Shown one piece after another: positions 39,219-49,976 of a stretch of 64,000 bases of DNA (the first letter of the stretch is position 1; every line of letters begins with the position of its first letter). Where the stretch lies: positions 1-64,000 of the forward strand of contig CAMCBZ010000013.1 in assembly GCA_945873145.1 (NCBI GenBank), given 5' to 3'. Under the pieces are notes generated by a model, which saw only the letters and a list, made by a program, of their open reading frames with translations, was not told where the DNA came from and did no database searches. The position numbers and the translations under genes were made by a program. Origin of the DNA: an uncultured Prevotella sp. Its GTDB lineage: Bacteria > Bacteroidota > Bacteroidia > Bacteroidales > Bacteroidaceae.

Positions 39219-41012
39219 TTATCGTCTGTGAACATGTCGCTTGGCACCGGACGTACCAGCCACCAAATGGCAGTGGTCAGCGGTGAAGGCGACATAGAGG
39301 TCAGCGGGATCAACGGTGTTGAGGCCTAAGTAATACTGGGTGTAGGTCTTTCCGTCAGTACCCTTCATGATGGCCTGAACGTCAGCCGTACCATTGTTGC
39401 AGTTGGTAACATAGACTGTGACCTTGGCACCGTTCATGGCAGCGAGCCAGCCTGCCCAATCAGCACCTGCCGTACCGTCGTGCTGGCAAGCGTCGTAGCC
39501 GTTGCCCCTACCATAGTTGTCGGCACGCACCCAACCATACTCACCCTTGGCGGCATTCCGCAGGATGGTGACGAAGTTGTACCAATTTTTCACGCCGTCG
39601 GTATAGTTGGTGAAAGAGAACGAACGGGTCTCGCCAGCCGGAACCTTCACGTCATTGGAGAAGGCTGTCCACCATTTTGTAGTGTTGTCCTCAAGACCGA
39701 CGAGGTTGGGCGTGAATGCCGCAGCACTACTTGTCGACTCTTTCACGGTGACCATGAGCTTAGCCTCCTTACCGTTGGCGGTAGAGATCGTCACAGCCTT
39801 CTTACCAGCCGAAGCGGCGATAGCGGAGAACTTCAATTTGCTGTTGTCGAGAATGCCCGTCTCACCATTGCTGTAGGTGGCGGTCACCTCCATGCCTGTC
39901 GGGTCGAAGGCCATCGTGCGGTCGCCCATGCTTTCAGTAGCAGCACTCTTATAGAAATAATAGGTGTTGCGCGTAGGCTGCTTGGTGATCTTGATGGAAG
40001 CAATCTGCTGAACCACCTTGAAGGTAGCATAGGCAACAATAGGCTTGGCAGAAGACTCGCCCTTGAAGGTCTTGTTGTAGATGACAGTGAGCGTCTTCTC
40101 GCCGGGCACGTTCATGTCGTTGATGGCAGAGAAGTAGAGCTCAGAAGCCGGGATGGTCTTCTTCACACCCTCTTCGTAGGTCACCTCAGCAGAGACGTTG
40201 GCCATGGCATCGTCGAGCGAAGTACCGAGAGCCACCTCTTCCGGCACATTGTTCAGCGTCATTGACACCGGTTGCTTGTCCTGAGCAGACGTCAAGCCAC
40301 CGATAGGCACGATGTTGGTGGAGAGGAAGTCGATGTAAGAGCCATCGGGAACGAGGAAGCAGCGGATGTTGGTGTCGCTGGCATCAGTATTGAGGTTGGC
40401 GAGAGCCTTAGGCTGTGTATAAGTCTTTGTCACCGTGCCGTTGGTCATCTTCACAACGAAAGAGTCCTTGCGTGAACGGTCAACGGTGAGGGTCACCTTG
40501 CCACCGAGCTTCTGCACACCGTCGTCGGTGTCGGTGTTGAAGGTCAGGTTGCTCTCTACTTTGCTCCTGTCGATGTAGTCTCCCCACTCTGAGTTGCCAC
40601 TGGGCTGGTTGTCGAAGCGGATAGCGCCATACTCCTTGTAGTCGGCGGCCCCTCGGTCAGCGTCGTTGGTGATGATCATGGCGAAGTTCTTGTAAGTGTT
40701 CGGAGCTGAAGGATTGATGTTCAGGTTGAACTGAGCGTTCCACTTCTGGTTCTCTCCGATGACGTAGTACTTTGAGAAGGCCGACCACCAGCCAGAAGAG
40801 AAGTCAGTCTTACCAATGGTGTACACATCCTCTTGCATGCCTTCGAGGACTTCCTCATGAGGCTGCTTAGCATTGTTGATGGAGTCGATCTTATTTTTTA
40901 TCCAATCGGGAGAGTCGATGCCGTATTGGTCAGCGCCTTCGCACCCGGTCAGTGCCATCACACCCAGTGCAGCCATGCACAGGGCATTGGCTATATGCTT
41001 GAAATATCTCAT
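39219..41012 (-). CDS. PUL surface lipoprotein (putative surface glycan-binding protein, Ig-like repeats)
   Basis: Lipobox VMALTGCEG; position directly after susD; beta-rich, Ig-like segments (MSVTLNNVPEEVALGTSLDDAMA-type). Confidence 0.75.
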   Translation of the reverse strand: MRYFKHIANALCMAALGVMALTGCEGADQYGIDSPDWIKNKIDSINNAKQPHEEVLEGMQEDVYTIGKTDFSSGWWSAFSKYYVIGENQKWNAQFNLNINPSAPNTYKNFAMIITNDADRGAADYKEYGAIRFDNQPSGNSEWGDYIDRSKVESNLTFNTDTDDGVQKLGGKVTLTVDRSRKDSFVVKMTNGTVTKTYTQPKALANLNTDASDTNIRCFLVPDGSYIDFLSTNIVPIGGLTSAQDKQPVSMTLNNVPEEVALGTSLDDAMANVSAEVTYEEGVKKTIPASELYFSAINDMNVPGEKTLTVIYNKTFKGESSAKPIVAYATFKVVQQIASIKITKQPTRNTYYFYKSAATESMGDRTMAFDPTGMEVTATYSNGETGILDNSKLKFSAIAASAGKKAVTISTANGKEAKLMVTVKESTSSAAAFTPNLVGLEDNTTKWWTAFSNDVKVPAGETRSFSFTNYTDGVKNWYNFVTILRNAAKGEYGWVRADNYGRGNGYDACQHDGTAGADWAGWLAAMNGAKVTVYVTNCNNGTADVQAIMKGTDGKTYTQYYLGLNTVDPADLYVAFTADHCHLVAGTSGAKRHVHRR

Positions 41013-41042
41013 TGTTTTTCTTTTTTATAGTTATCGTTTGGC

Positions 41043-42800
41043 TTATTTGCTCAAGCTGACAACAGGATGCACGGTCCATCCGTTGGCCTTGAAATACTCG
41101 CTGTTGTCGGTGCTGTTATTGGCTGAATTGCCCTTGAGGTTCGGATTCTTGTTGGTCAGCGTCTCTACGATAGGTAGGAACTCGTGACCGGGCACGTAGG
41201 TGTCGTAAGAGCACTTCACCTCAGGATCCTTGCCTACGAGGTCATAGCTGACAGGATCTTTGGCGTGATGGATCGAGCAACGATAGGTTCCGTGCTCCTT
41301 GAGTTGCTGCAGACGGTCAGCGCTGTAGAAGAATCCCCAACGCAGAAGGTCGAAGCCACGACCAAACTCACAGCCGAACTCCTTCGGACGCTCTACATTG
41401 GCAATCTGCTCGAAGAGCTTGTCCTTGGTGGGGAAGTCGGAGAGTTTCAAGTCAGCCAGTCCGGCACGACGACGCACCTCATTGATCCAGTCAATAGCCT
41501 GCTGTGTGGGGCCGTTGACTTCATTCTCGCACTCAGCGGCACGCAGCAGCACGTCGGAGTAGCGCATCAGGCGCAGGTTGATACCATCGTGAAGACCGGT
41601 GACCACCTTGTCATAGAGACCTGTACGCATGTTGGTGAACTTGCAGATAGGCAGACCACCATTGTTGTTATTGGTGACAACAGTATCGGTCGGAGTCATC
41701 TTAGACTTGTAGCATACGTTGCCAAGCGTCTGATCATCATTGTCCCAGTCTGCCTCGTAGGTGCCGATGGTCCAATAAAGACGCGGATCGAGTTTGCCAC
41801 TCTTGGTACGCTCCTGCTTGAAGAGCTGATAGAGCCATGGCGAAGCACTCAAGTCTGCCCAACCACCATAGGCACCTGGTCCACAGTTGCTCTCAATAGC
41901 TGATCCTTGCGTGGCATTCTTGCTGGTGTTGACAGGTGTCCACTCATCGTCGGTGCCCTGTGTGCCATAGTCGAGGAACTGCACCTCGAAGAGGCTCTCG
42001 TCGTTGTTCTCATACTGAGCGCCCTCGCGGAAGTTGTCGCCATAGTTGGCCATGAGCTTATAAGAGCCGTACTTCTTGTTGATGATATCCTTCAAGACGG
42101 TCAGTGCCTCACTGTATTTATGACGCTGCATCAGCGCGCGGGCATAGTATCCGGCAGCGGCTCCACAGGTGGCACGGCCTTTGGCCCACTCTCCGCCCTT
42201 GTCGCGTGAAGGCAACAGGTCTACAGCCTCTTTGAAGTCTTTCTCCACCTGGTCCATGACCTCGTCGAAGGTGTTGTTGGTGGCATAGAGACCGTCAAGA
42301 GAAGAATAAGTGTTGTAGTCAGTGATCAATGGCACGTCCTGATAATATCCGGCCAAGTTGTAATAGGCCAGGGCACGCAGGAACAGCAACTGCCCCTTGA
42401 TGTCCTTCATGCGGTCGCTCAACTTGCTGTCGTCATCACCGGTACGGGAGAGACCGAAGTTGCAGACGTTGATGGTATAATACCACTCACGCCATACCCA
42501 CCAGCCAATGTCACCGGAGACGGGAAGGTTGAGGTTGTCGAACGGAAGATACCACACTTGTGAGGAGTTCCACACCTCATCGCCACGGCACATGTCGATG
42601 GTGTAGCCCACACGGGCATAAGAGCCCTCCATGCGGATGTGGTTATAGGCAGCCACCACACTTTCTTCCAAATCATCGGCGTTGAAGCCGAAGGTGGCTG
42701 AAGTCTGCTGATTGGGATTGTCCAAATCGAGCTTGTCGTTACAGGATGTAAGGGTTCCGAGGCCCAACAAGAGGGCGAGGGAGATATGATAGAGTTTCAT
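41043..42800 (-). CDS. SusD/RagB-family nutrient-binding outer membrane lipoprotein
   Basis: Lipobox LGTLTSCNDKLDLDNPNQQ; LRALAYYNLAGYYQDVPLI; INEVRRRAGLADL. Confidence 0.95.
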   Translation of the reverse strand: MKLYHISLALLLGLGTLTSCNDKLDLDNPNQQTSATFGFNADDLEESVVAAYNHIRMEGSYARVGYTIDMCRGDEVWNSSQVWYLPFDNLNLPVSGDIGWWVWREWYYTINVCNFGLSRTGDDDSKLSDRMKDIKGQLLFLRALAYYNLAGYYQDVPLITDYNTYSSLDGLYATNNTFDEVMDQVEKDFKEAVDLLPSRDKGGEWAKGRATCGAAAGYYARALMQRHKYSEALTVLKDIINKKYGSYKLMANYGDNFREGAQYENNDESLFEVQFLDYGTQGTDDEWTPVNTSKNATQGSAIESNCGPGAYGGWADLSASPWLYQLFKQERTKSGKLDPRLYWTIGTYEADWDNDDQTLGNVCYKSKMTPTDTVVTNNNNGGLPICKFTNMRTGLYDKVVTGLHDGINLRLMRYSDVLLRAAECENEVNGPTQQAIDWINEVRRRAGLADLKLSDFPTKDKLFEQIANVERPKEFGCEFGRGFDLLRWGFFYSADRLQQLKEHGTYRCSIHHAKDPVSYDLVGKDPEVKCSYDTYVPGHEFLPIVETLTNKNPNLKGNSANNSTDNSEYFKANGWTVHPVVSLSK

Positions 42801-42839
42801 ATTGACGTAATGTTTATCAGTTGTGTTTTGTTGTCAACA

Positions 42840-45800
42840 TTAGAATGAGAAGTGAAGACCGCACATGAATGTACGCGGTGTCGGGAACGAACAGAAGTTG
42901 TAGCCCGGTGTCCACACACCTCCGGCATAGTCGACATTGTAACCATGATAACCTGTGAAGGTATAGAGGTTCTGAGCAGAGACATAAACGCGTACGCTGT
43001 TTACATATCCGCCAAACCACTTGTCTGGCATGTTGTAACCAAGTTCTACGTTGGCGATCTTCCAATAAGCGGCATTCTGAATCTTACGGCTGCTGAAGAG
43101 GTCGTTCCAAGCCTGCTGGGCGTTGTTGGTAGCGTAAGTACGAGGCACATTGCTCAGATAGGTCTTTCCATCCTCGCGGTTGGCATCGGCCATGGCAACG
43201 TCCTTGTTAGCCCAGCCGTAGCACGAATTCAGACTGTTGTAGATGTCGTCGGAAACGTGATAGCCCAAAGCACCGAAGGTAGAAACAGTCAGATCGAAGC
43301 CCTTGTACTCCAGATGGGCACTGATACCAAAGTTGACTTTAGGCATACCGCTGCCAAGGACGACACGGTCGTTCTCGTCGATCTTGCCATCGGGCTTGCC
43401 GTCGGGGCCACTGACATCTTTGTAGAGGCAGTCACCGACATTGGCTCCCTGCTGTGTAGCATGGTTGTCGAGGTCGGCCTGGGTGCGTGCGATACCCTCA
43501 TATACATAGCCGTAGAACTTACCGATCTCCTTGCCGAGCTCTGTGATATAGTTGCCGGTGATATAGGCATCCTTGCTGAAGCCAAGCTGCACCACCTTAT
43601 TCTTAAGTGTGCTGAGGTTGGCACTGATCTGATATTTCAGAGGATGATCGTTGTTGCGATAAGTACCGCTGAACTCCCAACCACTGTTGTCCAAAGTAGC
43701 GGCGTTCATCGTCACACTGGTATTGCTCACACCGGCATTCTCCGGAACAGGTACTCCGTAGAGCAAATTCTTAGAACGGTTCTTGAACCATTCAGCAGTG
43801 AACTCAAGACGGTTGCCAAACATGGCGATGTCAAGACCAATGTTCTTGGTGATACGGCGCTCCCACTCAAGATTCTGATTGACGAAAGTGGAGATAGCAG
43901 AACCATAAACAATGTTGTTGCCGAAGCTGTAGCTCATGTTGTTGCGATCCATCGTGGTCTGGATAGCGTAGTCACCAACATTGTCAATACCAATCTCACC
44001 ATAGCTTGCGCGGAGCTTCAACAGGTTGATGATATCCTTGCTGACAGGGAAGAACTTCTCCTTGTCGATACGCCAACCCAAAGACACAGAGGGGAAAGTG
44101 GACCAGCGCTTGTCCTTGGACAGACGGCTACTGCCATCACGACGGACAATAGCTGAGAGAAGATATTTCTCGTCGTAGTTGTAGTTCAGACGGCCGAAGT
44201 AAGACATGATCGCATGCTTGTACTCGAAAGAGCTGGCATCACGGGTCTTGGCATTCTGGATCTGAAGGAAGTAAGGCTCGCTGAACTCATTGCCCCAAGC
44301 CGTCAGCGTGTTGGTGTTCTCTTCCTGATAAGCGGTACCGGCAACGAAGTTGATGTTATGCTTGCCTATCTGGCCGTCATAAGTCAGCGTGTTCTCCATC
44401 AACGCATCTGCGTAAGTGCGAGTGCCCTTGGTGAGTTTCTCATTGCTCTTGGCCAAGTAGACACGGTTGCTCTGAATCCAGGAAGGAATCCAAGTGAAGT
44501 CCTGAGCGTGAGTCTTGCTATAGGAGAGATTGATCTTATAATTAAGGTGTTGGGTCTTGGTATCTACACCCAACATCTTCAACAGGTCAACGTCTGCAGA
44601 GCCTGTACCTACGAAGCGGTCAACAAGTGTGTTGCGCTTGAGCAGGTTGTTGACGAGCAACGGATTGGAAGCGGAGATATCACCATGCACCAAATCGTTG
44701 TACACACCATAGCCATAAGCATCATAGTTGTAGCCACTGGCAGAACCGACTTTGTCGTCAAGTACCCAAGTAGAAGGATCGTAAGCCTTGATGGTCGGTT
44801 GCATGAGCAGCGTACCACGCAGCACGTTGGTCACGTCGCCATAAAGTCCCTGCACATACTCAGAGGCATTGGAAATGGCCATATTGTTCTGCTTGGAATG
44901 AGAATAAACGACGCTGGTCTGGAACTTGATGAACTTGGTGTCCATAGAGTTGTTCACACGTGCCGTGTAGCGCTGATAGTCAGGACCGGCACCCTCGATG
45001 GTTCCCTTCTGGTTGAAGTAGTCGAGAGCAATATTATAGGTATTGTTGGCACCACCACCACTGAGGTTGACATTGTGGTTCTGACGGATACCGGTCTTGA
45101 AGACCTCGTCGAACCAGTCTGTATTGGTAGCATCCTGGAAATGGTACTTACCATCCTCGCCAAGCTTATAGCCGCTGGGAAGTGTGGTGCCACTGTTAGC
45201 ACATGCCTGTCCAATGTAATTGCTGTATTGATCTGCATCCATCAGATCATACACTCCTTTTGAAATCTTATCTACACCGAAGTAGCCGCTGTAATCAACT
45301 TTCAAAGGCTGATCCTTACGACCATGTTTAGTAGTGATGATGACCACACCATTACCAGCACGAGAACCGTAGATGGCACCGGCAGCGGCATCCTTCAAAA
45401 TCTGGATGGACTCAATATCATTAGCGGAGAAGTCACGGATCGTAGTACCCATTGGCACTCCATCGACAACATAAAGAGGTGCGGAACTTCCAAAAGTACT
45501 GATACCACGAATACGCACAGATGGATCGGCACCCGGCTGACCATCGGTCGTGATCTGTACACCAGGAACCTTACCCTCAAGCATGGTGGAGATATTGGAG
45601 TTGGATACCTTCTTCAATTGGTCGGCATTGACTACGGCAACAGAGCCGGTCAAGTCGGCCTTCTTCTGAGTACCATAACCGACAACGACAACCTGATCCA
45701 AAACACGGTCATCAGTTGTCATCTGAATCTTATCAATAATAGCGCGTCCACGCACAGCAATCTCGCGGTCTTTATAGCCTACATAACTTACCACGAGCGT

Positions 45801-46037
45801 AGCATTGGCAGGAGCGTCAAGATTGAAATTACCGTCAAGATCGGTCACAGTACCACCCTGTCCACCTTTTATCTTAATGGTGGCTCCAGTAAGCGGTTCA
45901 CCCTGATCGTCTACGATCTGGCCTTTCACCTTAATCGTCTGTGATTGTGACACAGCAGCCTGTAACGGCATTGGGAAGGTGGACAAACCGCCCATCGCTC
46001 CCAGGCATAGCATCACTGAGAAGAGTTGTTTCTTCAT
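42840..46037 (-). CDS. SusC/RagA-family TonB-linked outer membrane protein
   Basis: IKVKGQIVDDQGEPLTGATIKIKG, VVVGYGTQKKADLTGSVAVVN, SIQILKDAAAGAIYGSRAGNGVVIITTKHG. Confidence 0.97.
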   Translation of the reverse strand: MKKQLFSVMLCLGAMGGLSTFPMPLQAAVSQSQTIKVKGQIVDDQGEPLTGATIKIKGGQGGTVTDLDGNFNLDAPANATLVVSYVGYKDREIAVRGRAIIDKIQMTTDDRVLDQVVVVGYGTQKKADLTGSVAVVNADQLKKVSNSNISTMLEGKVPGVQITTDGQPGADPSVRIRGISTFGSSAPLYVVDGVPMGTTIRDFSANDIESIQILKDAAAGAIYGSRAGNGVVIITTKHGRKDQPLKVDYSGYFGVDKISKGVYDLMDADQYSNYIGQACANSGTTLPSGYKLGEDGKYHFQDATNTDWFDEVFKTGIRQNHNVNLSGGGANNTYNIALDYFNQKGTIEGAGPDYQRYTARVNNSMDTKFIKFQTSVVYSHSKQNNMAISNASEYVQGLYGDVTNVLRGTLLMQPTIKAYDPSTWVLDDKVGSASGYNYDAYGYGVYNDLVHGDISASNPLLVNNLLKRNTLVDRFVGTGSADVDLLKMLGVDTKTQHLNYKINLSYSKTHAQDFTWIPSWIQSNRVYLAKSNEKLTKGTRTYADALMENTLTYDGQIGKHNINFVAGTAYQEENTNTLTAWGNEFSEPYFLQIQNAKTRDASSFEYKHAIMSYFGRLNYNYDEKYLLSAIVRRDGSSRLSKDKRWSTFPSVSLGWRIDKEKFFPVSKDIINLLKLRASYGEIGIDNVGDYAIQTTMDRNNMSYSFGNNIVYGSAISTFVNQNLEWERRITKNIGLDIAMFGNRLEFTAEWFKNRSKNLLYGVPVPENAGVSNTSVTMNAATLDNSGWEFSGTYRNNDHPLKYQISANLSTLKNKVVQLGFSKDAYITGNYITELGKEIGKFYGYVYEGIARTQADLDNHATQQGANVGDCLYKDVSGPDGKPDGKIDENDRVVLGSGMPKVNFGISAHLEYKGFDLTVSTFGALGYHVSDDIYNSLNSCYGWANKDVAMADANREDGKTYLSNVPRTYATNNAQQAWNDLFSSRKIQNAAYWKIANVELGYNMPDKWFGGYVNSVRVYVSAQNLYTFTGYHGYNVDYAGGVWTPGYNFCSFPTPRTFMCGLHFSF

Positions 46038-46540
46038 TGTAGTAATAATTAGGTTGTTATTGATGTTTACGTTTCTGACCCCAAAATTAAGAAAAGTGGA
46101 TAAAATGAGGGTGGACGAAACGCTAAAAGAGTTGGATAAAACAAATATTAAGTGTAATAAAGCCCTTCAGAGCGTCAAATACGCGCAACATCCACCCAAA
46201 CCTATAGAGGTATCCACATAAAATGATCAGAGAAGTTGAAAGCTAAGAGGAGTAAGAAAGGAACAATGGTATGTAACATAGCGGAACAAAAATGTAACTT
46301 TTGGAATAGGCAGACTACCGAAGGAAATTCCAAAAGCGCACACTGGATAATTCAAACGTACTAAAACACAAAGATACGGAAAAGAATCTGTTCAGTGAAA
46401 AGCAGGCACCAATATCCTGTAGAACGCAACAACAATCCGCAAGAGAGAGAACGAAGAAAGAACAGCAATAAAAGCTCCAAGGTGGAAAACGTGCCCTGCC
46501 AAGATTCCGTTCCCTCTATAACTAAATATGAGCACAAAAA

Positions 46541-46570
46541 AAGGCCCTACGGAATCCGTAGAGCCTATTT
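46541..46570 (-). terminator. Terminator of the TPR/TonB operon
   Basis: aggccctacgga / tccgtagagcct hairpin flanked by A-rich tract (T-run on minus strand). Confidence 0.65.
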
Positions 46571-46587
46571 TATGTGTTCTTAATCGA

Positions 46588-48042
46588 TTACTTCAATGCA
46601 GCGACCTGCTTTGCTGTCTCGTTCTCAGGATCAATAACGAGGAGCTTCTTTGCCCACATCTTAGCACCAGCTGTATTCTTCTTGACGTTGTAGTCATAGA
46701 CCAGCATATAGAGATAAGCCTGCTTGAGCATTGCCTTCTCACTGCTACTCAGATCGGATTTCTCCTCAAGACTTGAAGAAAGAGCCTCGTAGTAAGGCTT
46801 GGCAAGACCTGCCTTGCTATCAGGATCGAGGTTGGCATTGATCTGACCGCGCATGTAGTTGCAGTAGTTCTTGTAATTGGGGAAGAGCTCCATGATCTTA
46901 CCATAGACCTCGTCAGCCTTCTTGAAAGCGGCGTTAGCAGCAGCCTTGTCACCGGCAGCAGCCTTCTTAGAAGCATAGTCGGTGTAGAGACCTGCCATGC
47001 TATCATAGTCGTCCATCGTCGGCTTATCCTTAGCGTCGATAGACTTCTCCAGATAAGCTACAGAATTATTGAAGTCACCCTTCTCTTTGTAGACATCAGA
47101 GAGGTTCTTCAAGAGCACAGACTTAGAAGCAATGGCGTTGCTGTCTACAGCTAAATCCTCGATAGCCTTGTTGTAGGCATTGATAGCCTCGTCGTAGCGC
47201 TTAGCCAAATCGAGTGCCTTACCATAATAGCCATAGTCATCAGCAGTGATATGTGCACTGTCGCTCTTGTTGAACAGGCGATCAGCATAATCCAAAGCAT
47301 TCTGAGAATCGTTGAGGTTGGTATAATTCCAGAAAACCAGACGGTTCCAACCAGCACGGCGTGGATCCTTGGTCAAACCAGCTAGGGCCACATCGATACT
47401 CTTCTGAGAGTTGCCCAGCAAGAACTCTGTCATAGCATAGCGAGTGATGTCCTCATCCTCCATAGAAGCGATGTTCTGAACCTTGTTGAAGTAAGACTCT
47501 GCTTTCTGGAAATGATTAGGAACTGAAGAGAAATAGTAGATACGACCCGCCAAAGCGTCAACAGGATAGTCGGGACGATACTTGCGAAGATCCTCAAGGT
47601 TGCTCACAGCATCCTCAGGACTACGACCACGAAGAATCATAGCATACTTATAGTAGCCCTCAGGATCCTTCGGATCGAAATACTTAGCCTGCTGATAGTT
47701 CTCAGCAGCGCCACCAGCGTCATCCATAGAGACAGCAATGTCGCCCTTCAGCAAGAATGCCTTAGCATACTTAGGATTGCGAGCCAATGCGTAGTTGGCA
47801 AATGCCTTTGCATTAGCTGTATCCTTCTGTGCAAGGAATACCTTACCGAAAGCAACAAGTACCTCAGGATTCTTCTTGTTTTCCTTGTAGAGCTGCTTTA
47901 CCTGATCCTTGTAATCAGCACCCTTGGCTAAGATGACCTTGGTGCCCTGCTCAATGACAGCTTTGTTGTCGTTCTGAGCGAAAGTAGGCACTGATGAACC
48001 TAACATCAGCGCACCAATCAATAAATATTTATAAGCCTTCAT
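46588..48042 (-). CDS. Tetratricopeptide repeat protein
   Basis: Signal peptide; repeated TPR-like helices (NPKYAKAFLLKGDIAVSMDDAGGAAENYQQAKYFDPKDPEGYYKYAMIL). Confidence 0.88.
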   Translation of the reverse strand: MKAYKYLLIGALMLGSSVPTFAQNDNKAVIEQGTKVILAKGADYKDQVKQLYKENKKNPEVLVAFGKVFLAQKDTANAKAFANYALARNPKYAKAFLLKGDIAVSMDDAGGAAENYQQAKYFDPKDPEGYYKYAMILRGRSPEDAVSNLEDLRKYRPDYPVDALAGRIYYFSSVPNHFQKAESYFNKVQNIASMEDEDITRYAMTEFLLGNSQKSIDVALAGLTKDPRRAGWNRLVFWNYTNLNDSQNALDYADRLFNKSDSAHITADDYGYYGKALDLAKRYDEAINAYNKAIEDLAVDSNAIASKSVLLKNLSDVYKEKGDFNNSVAYLEKSIDAKDKPTMDDYDSMAGLYTDYASKKAAAGDKAAANAAFKKADEVYGKIMELFPNYKNYCNYMRGQINANLDPDSKAGLAKPYYEALSSSLEEKSDLSSSEKAMLKQAYLYMLVYDYNVKKNTAGAKMWAKKLLVIDPENETAKQVAALK

Positions 48043-48122
48043 AATTCTACTGTTTTAAAAGAGTTCTGTTATGTTTATGAATACTTTAATGCAAAGACGA
48101 ACCTACAAGGTAAATGTTTCTG

Positions 48123-49085
48123 CTATTGACCAACATTAACATCTCTTACGTTGATATTGCCAAGAACCGGTAACAGACCGGCTCGCATGACAATACGCTG
48201 CCCCTTCGGACCCTCGATGAAATGAGCGAAGCCCCAAGGCAGGCCCTGACGGGGATCGTTGAGCAGAGCGTAGATGGTGCGGACCAAAGGATACTCGCCA
48301 CTATAGATATAGTATTGGTAAGGTTTGCGCCCGCTCGTAGGAGTAGCAGGATGTATCAAGCTCACGCTCATCACACGGATGTTGCGGTTGAACGTGAGGT
48401 TGGTGCTGTCGCCTTTGTCGTTGAGCCAATTGTTGCCGATGATGCCGATGGCATCACGATGATGCTCAACATATTTGATCACATCGGCGGTCTTCTTCAC
48501 TGCTGCCACATTCTTATTGAGAATGGCATGACCACCGAGTATGGAATCTTCTACATAATGAACAGTACTTGACTTAGGATTGTCAAATACAACGGTGATG
48601 GGTTCGTGGGAACCATCCTTGAAGATGTCACTCCACTTCGTTGCCTTGCCGTTCATAATATCACGGATATTCTGAACAGACAACAACGTGTCACGGCAGT
48701 CCTTATGGCAGATGAAAGCCAAAGCATCATAAGCCAACTTGATGGCTACAGGACGATAGTTCTGTGCCTGCAAGCTCTTTAACTCGGACGGAGTGAAATT
48801 GCGCGCCGTGAATGCTAGCCAAGACTTGCCACTGAGAACGCGGTTAATAGCATCGCTCTCATTGGTATAGATAGGTTTTACCTTGGCGTCAGGATAATCA
48901 TGTTCAAAGACGAAGCGCTCGTCTTCGATAATGGGACTAAAACTCTCATCAGAGACGAAACTGATCGTCCCTGATGAGTAAGTATCTGTCCGTCCGTCTT
49001 TTCCCTTCTTGCTGTTACCGCAAGCAGAGAGAAGACAGACAGAAAGTGCTAATCCTACAAAAAAGTAAGATGTTATTTTCTTCAT
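48123..49085 (-). CDS. PstS-like substrate-binding lipoprotein
   Basis: Lipobox LLSACGNS; ALAFICHKDCRDTLLSVQNIRDIMNGKATKWSDIF. Confidence 0.85.
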   Translation of the reverse strand: MKKITSYFFVGLALSVCLLSACGNSKKGKDGRTDTYSSGTISFVSDESFSPIIEDERFVFEHDYPDAKVKPIYTNESDAINRVLSGKSWLAFTARNFTPSELKSLQAQNYRPVAIKLAYDALAFICHKDCRDTLLSVQNIRDIMNGKATKWSDIFKDGSHEPITVVFDNPKSSTVHYVEDSILGGHAILNKNVAAVKKTADVIKYVEHHRDAIGIIGNNWLNDKGDSTNLTFNRNIRVMSVSLIHPATPTSGRKPYQYYIYSGEYPLVRTIYALLNDPRQGLPWGFAHFIEGPKGQRIVMRAGLLPVLGNINVRDVNVGQ

Positions 49086-49093
49086 ATAAACTT

Positions 49094-49945
49094 TTACTGC
49101 AATCTGAAAGATACAGGTACGTTATACTTCACACGAACAGCAGAACCGTTCTGCTTACCAGGAATCCAGTGCGGCATGGAACGAACCACGCGCATAGCCT
49201 CACGGTCAAGAGAGGGGTCTACGGAACGAGCTACCTTCACGTCAGTGATAGAACCGTCGCGCTCAACAACGAAGGAAACGACGACACGACCCTGAACACC
49301 ATTCTCCTGAGCTACGACAGGGTACTTGATGTTTTCGGAAAGGTACTTCATCAATGCGGATGGACCACCGGGGAAGGAAGGCATCTGCTCCACAACCTCG
49401 AAGACCTTGTTCTCAACCTCAGGCTTTTCCTCAGCAGGCTTGACAGGCTCATCGGCCACACGCTGTGTAACCTTCAGAATCTCACCATTGTCGCTGTTAC
49501 CTTTCACATCGAGAGCACCGATAGCAGTGTTGGTCTGCATCAACTCAGCCTGGGTCTTCATCTCCTCCTCGGGCTTCACCTCGTTATCTTTCTTGATGAC
49601 AGGTGCCGTGAACTTGATAGAAGACTTAACCTCCTTGACAACCTCTTTCTTCTCGGGTTCCACAATTTCCTTACGCTTTACTTCAGCCTTTTTCTGCTTA
49701 GGCTGATTGAGTGCGGAAAGCTCAGTGACTGCCTCGTTCTTGGCATGGGCTGCCTGATACTTGTCGTATGCAGACTTGGCCACATATACACCAACCAGAA
49801 GGGCGGCCAGGATTGCTATCACAATGATTGAGTAGATGTTTCTCTTGGGAGTACCCTTACGGAGCTTGTAGGCTCCATATTCATGGTTTCTTCCCTCAAA
49901 GATAAGATCGACCCAACCATTGGTTGTTAAATCAATATTTGCCAT
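49094..49945 (-). CDS. Energy transducer TonB
   Basis: Single N-terminal TM, charged linker, MPSFPGGPSALMKYLSENIKYPVVAQENGVQGRVVVSFVVERDGSITDVKV. Confidence 0.93.
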   Translation of the reverse strand: MANIDLTTNGWVDLIFEGRNHEYGAYKLRKGTPKRNIYSIIVIAILAALLVGVYVAKSAYDKYQAAHAKNEAVTELSALNQPKQKKAEVKRKEIVEPEKKEVVKEVKSSIKFTAPVIKKDNEVKPEEEMKTQAELMQTNTAIGALDVKGNSDNGEILKVTQRVADEPVKPAEEKPEVENKVFEVVEQMPSFPGGPSALMKYLSENIKYPVVAQENGVQGRVVVSFVVERDGSITDVKVARSVDPSLDREAMRVVRSMPHWIPGKQNGSAVRVKYNVPVSFRLQ

Positions 49946-49976
49946 TTTTTCACTTTTAAATCGTTACTGAATGTGC

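Noticed and set aside
42852-45263. Plus-strand ORFs of 434 and 349 aa opposite susC
   Set aside because: Antisense artefacts of the SusC coding frame.
45979-46221. 80-aa plus-strand ORF at the susC 5' end
   Set aside because: Overlaps the susC start antisense and the leader inverted repeats; no convincing protein features.
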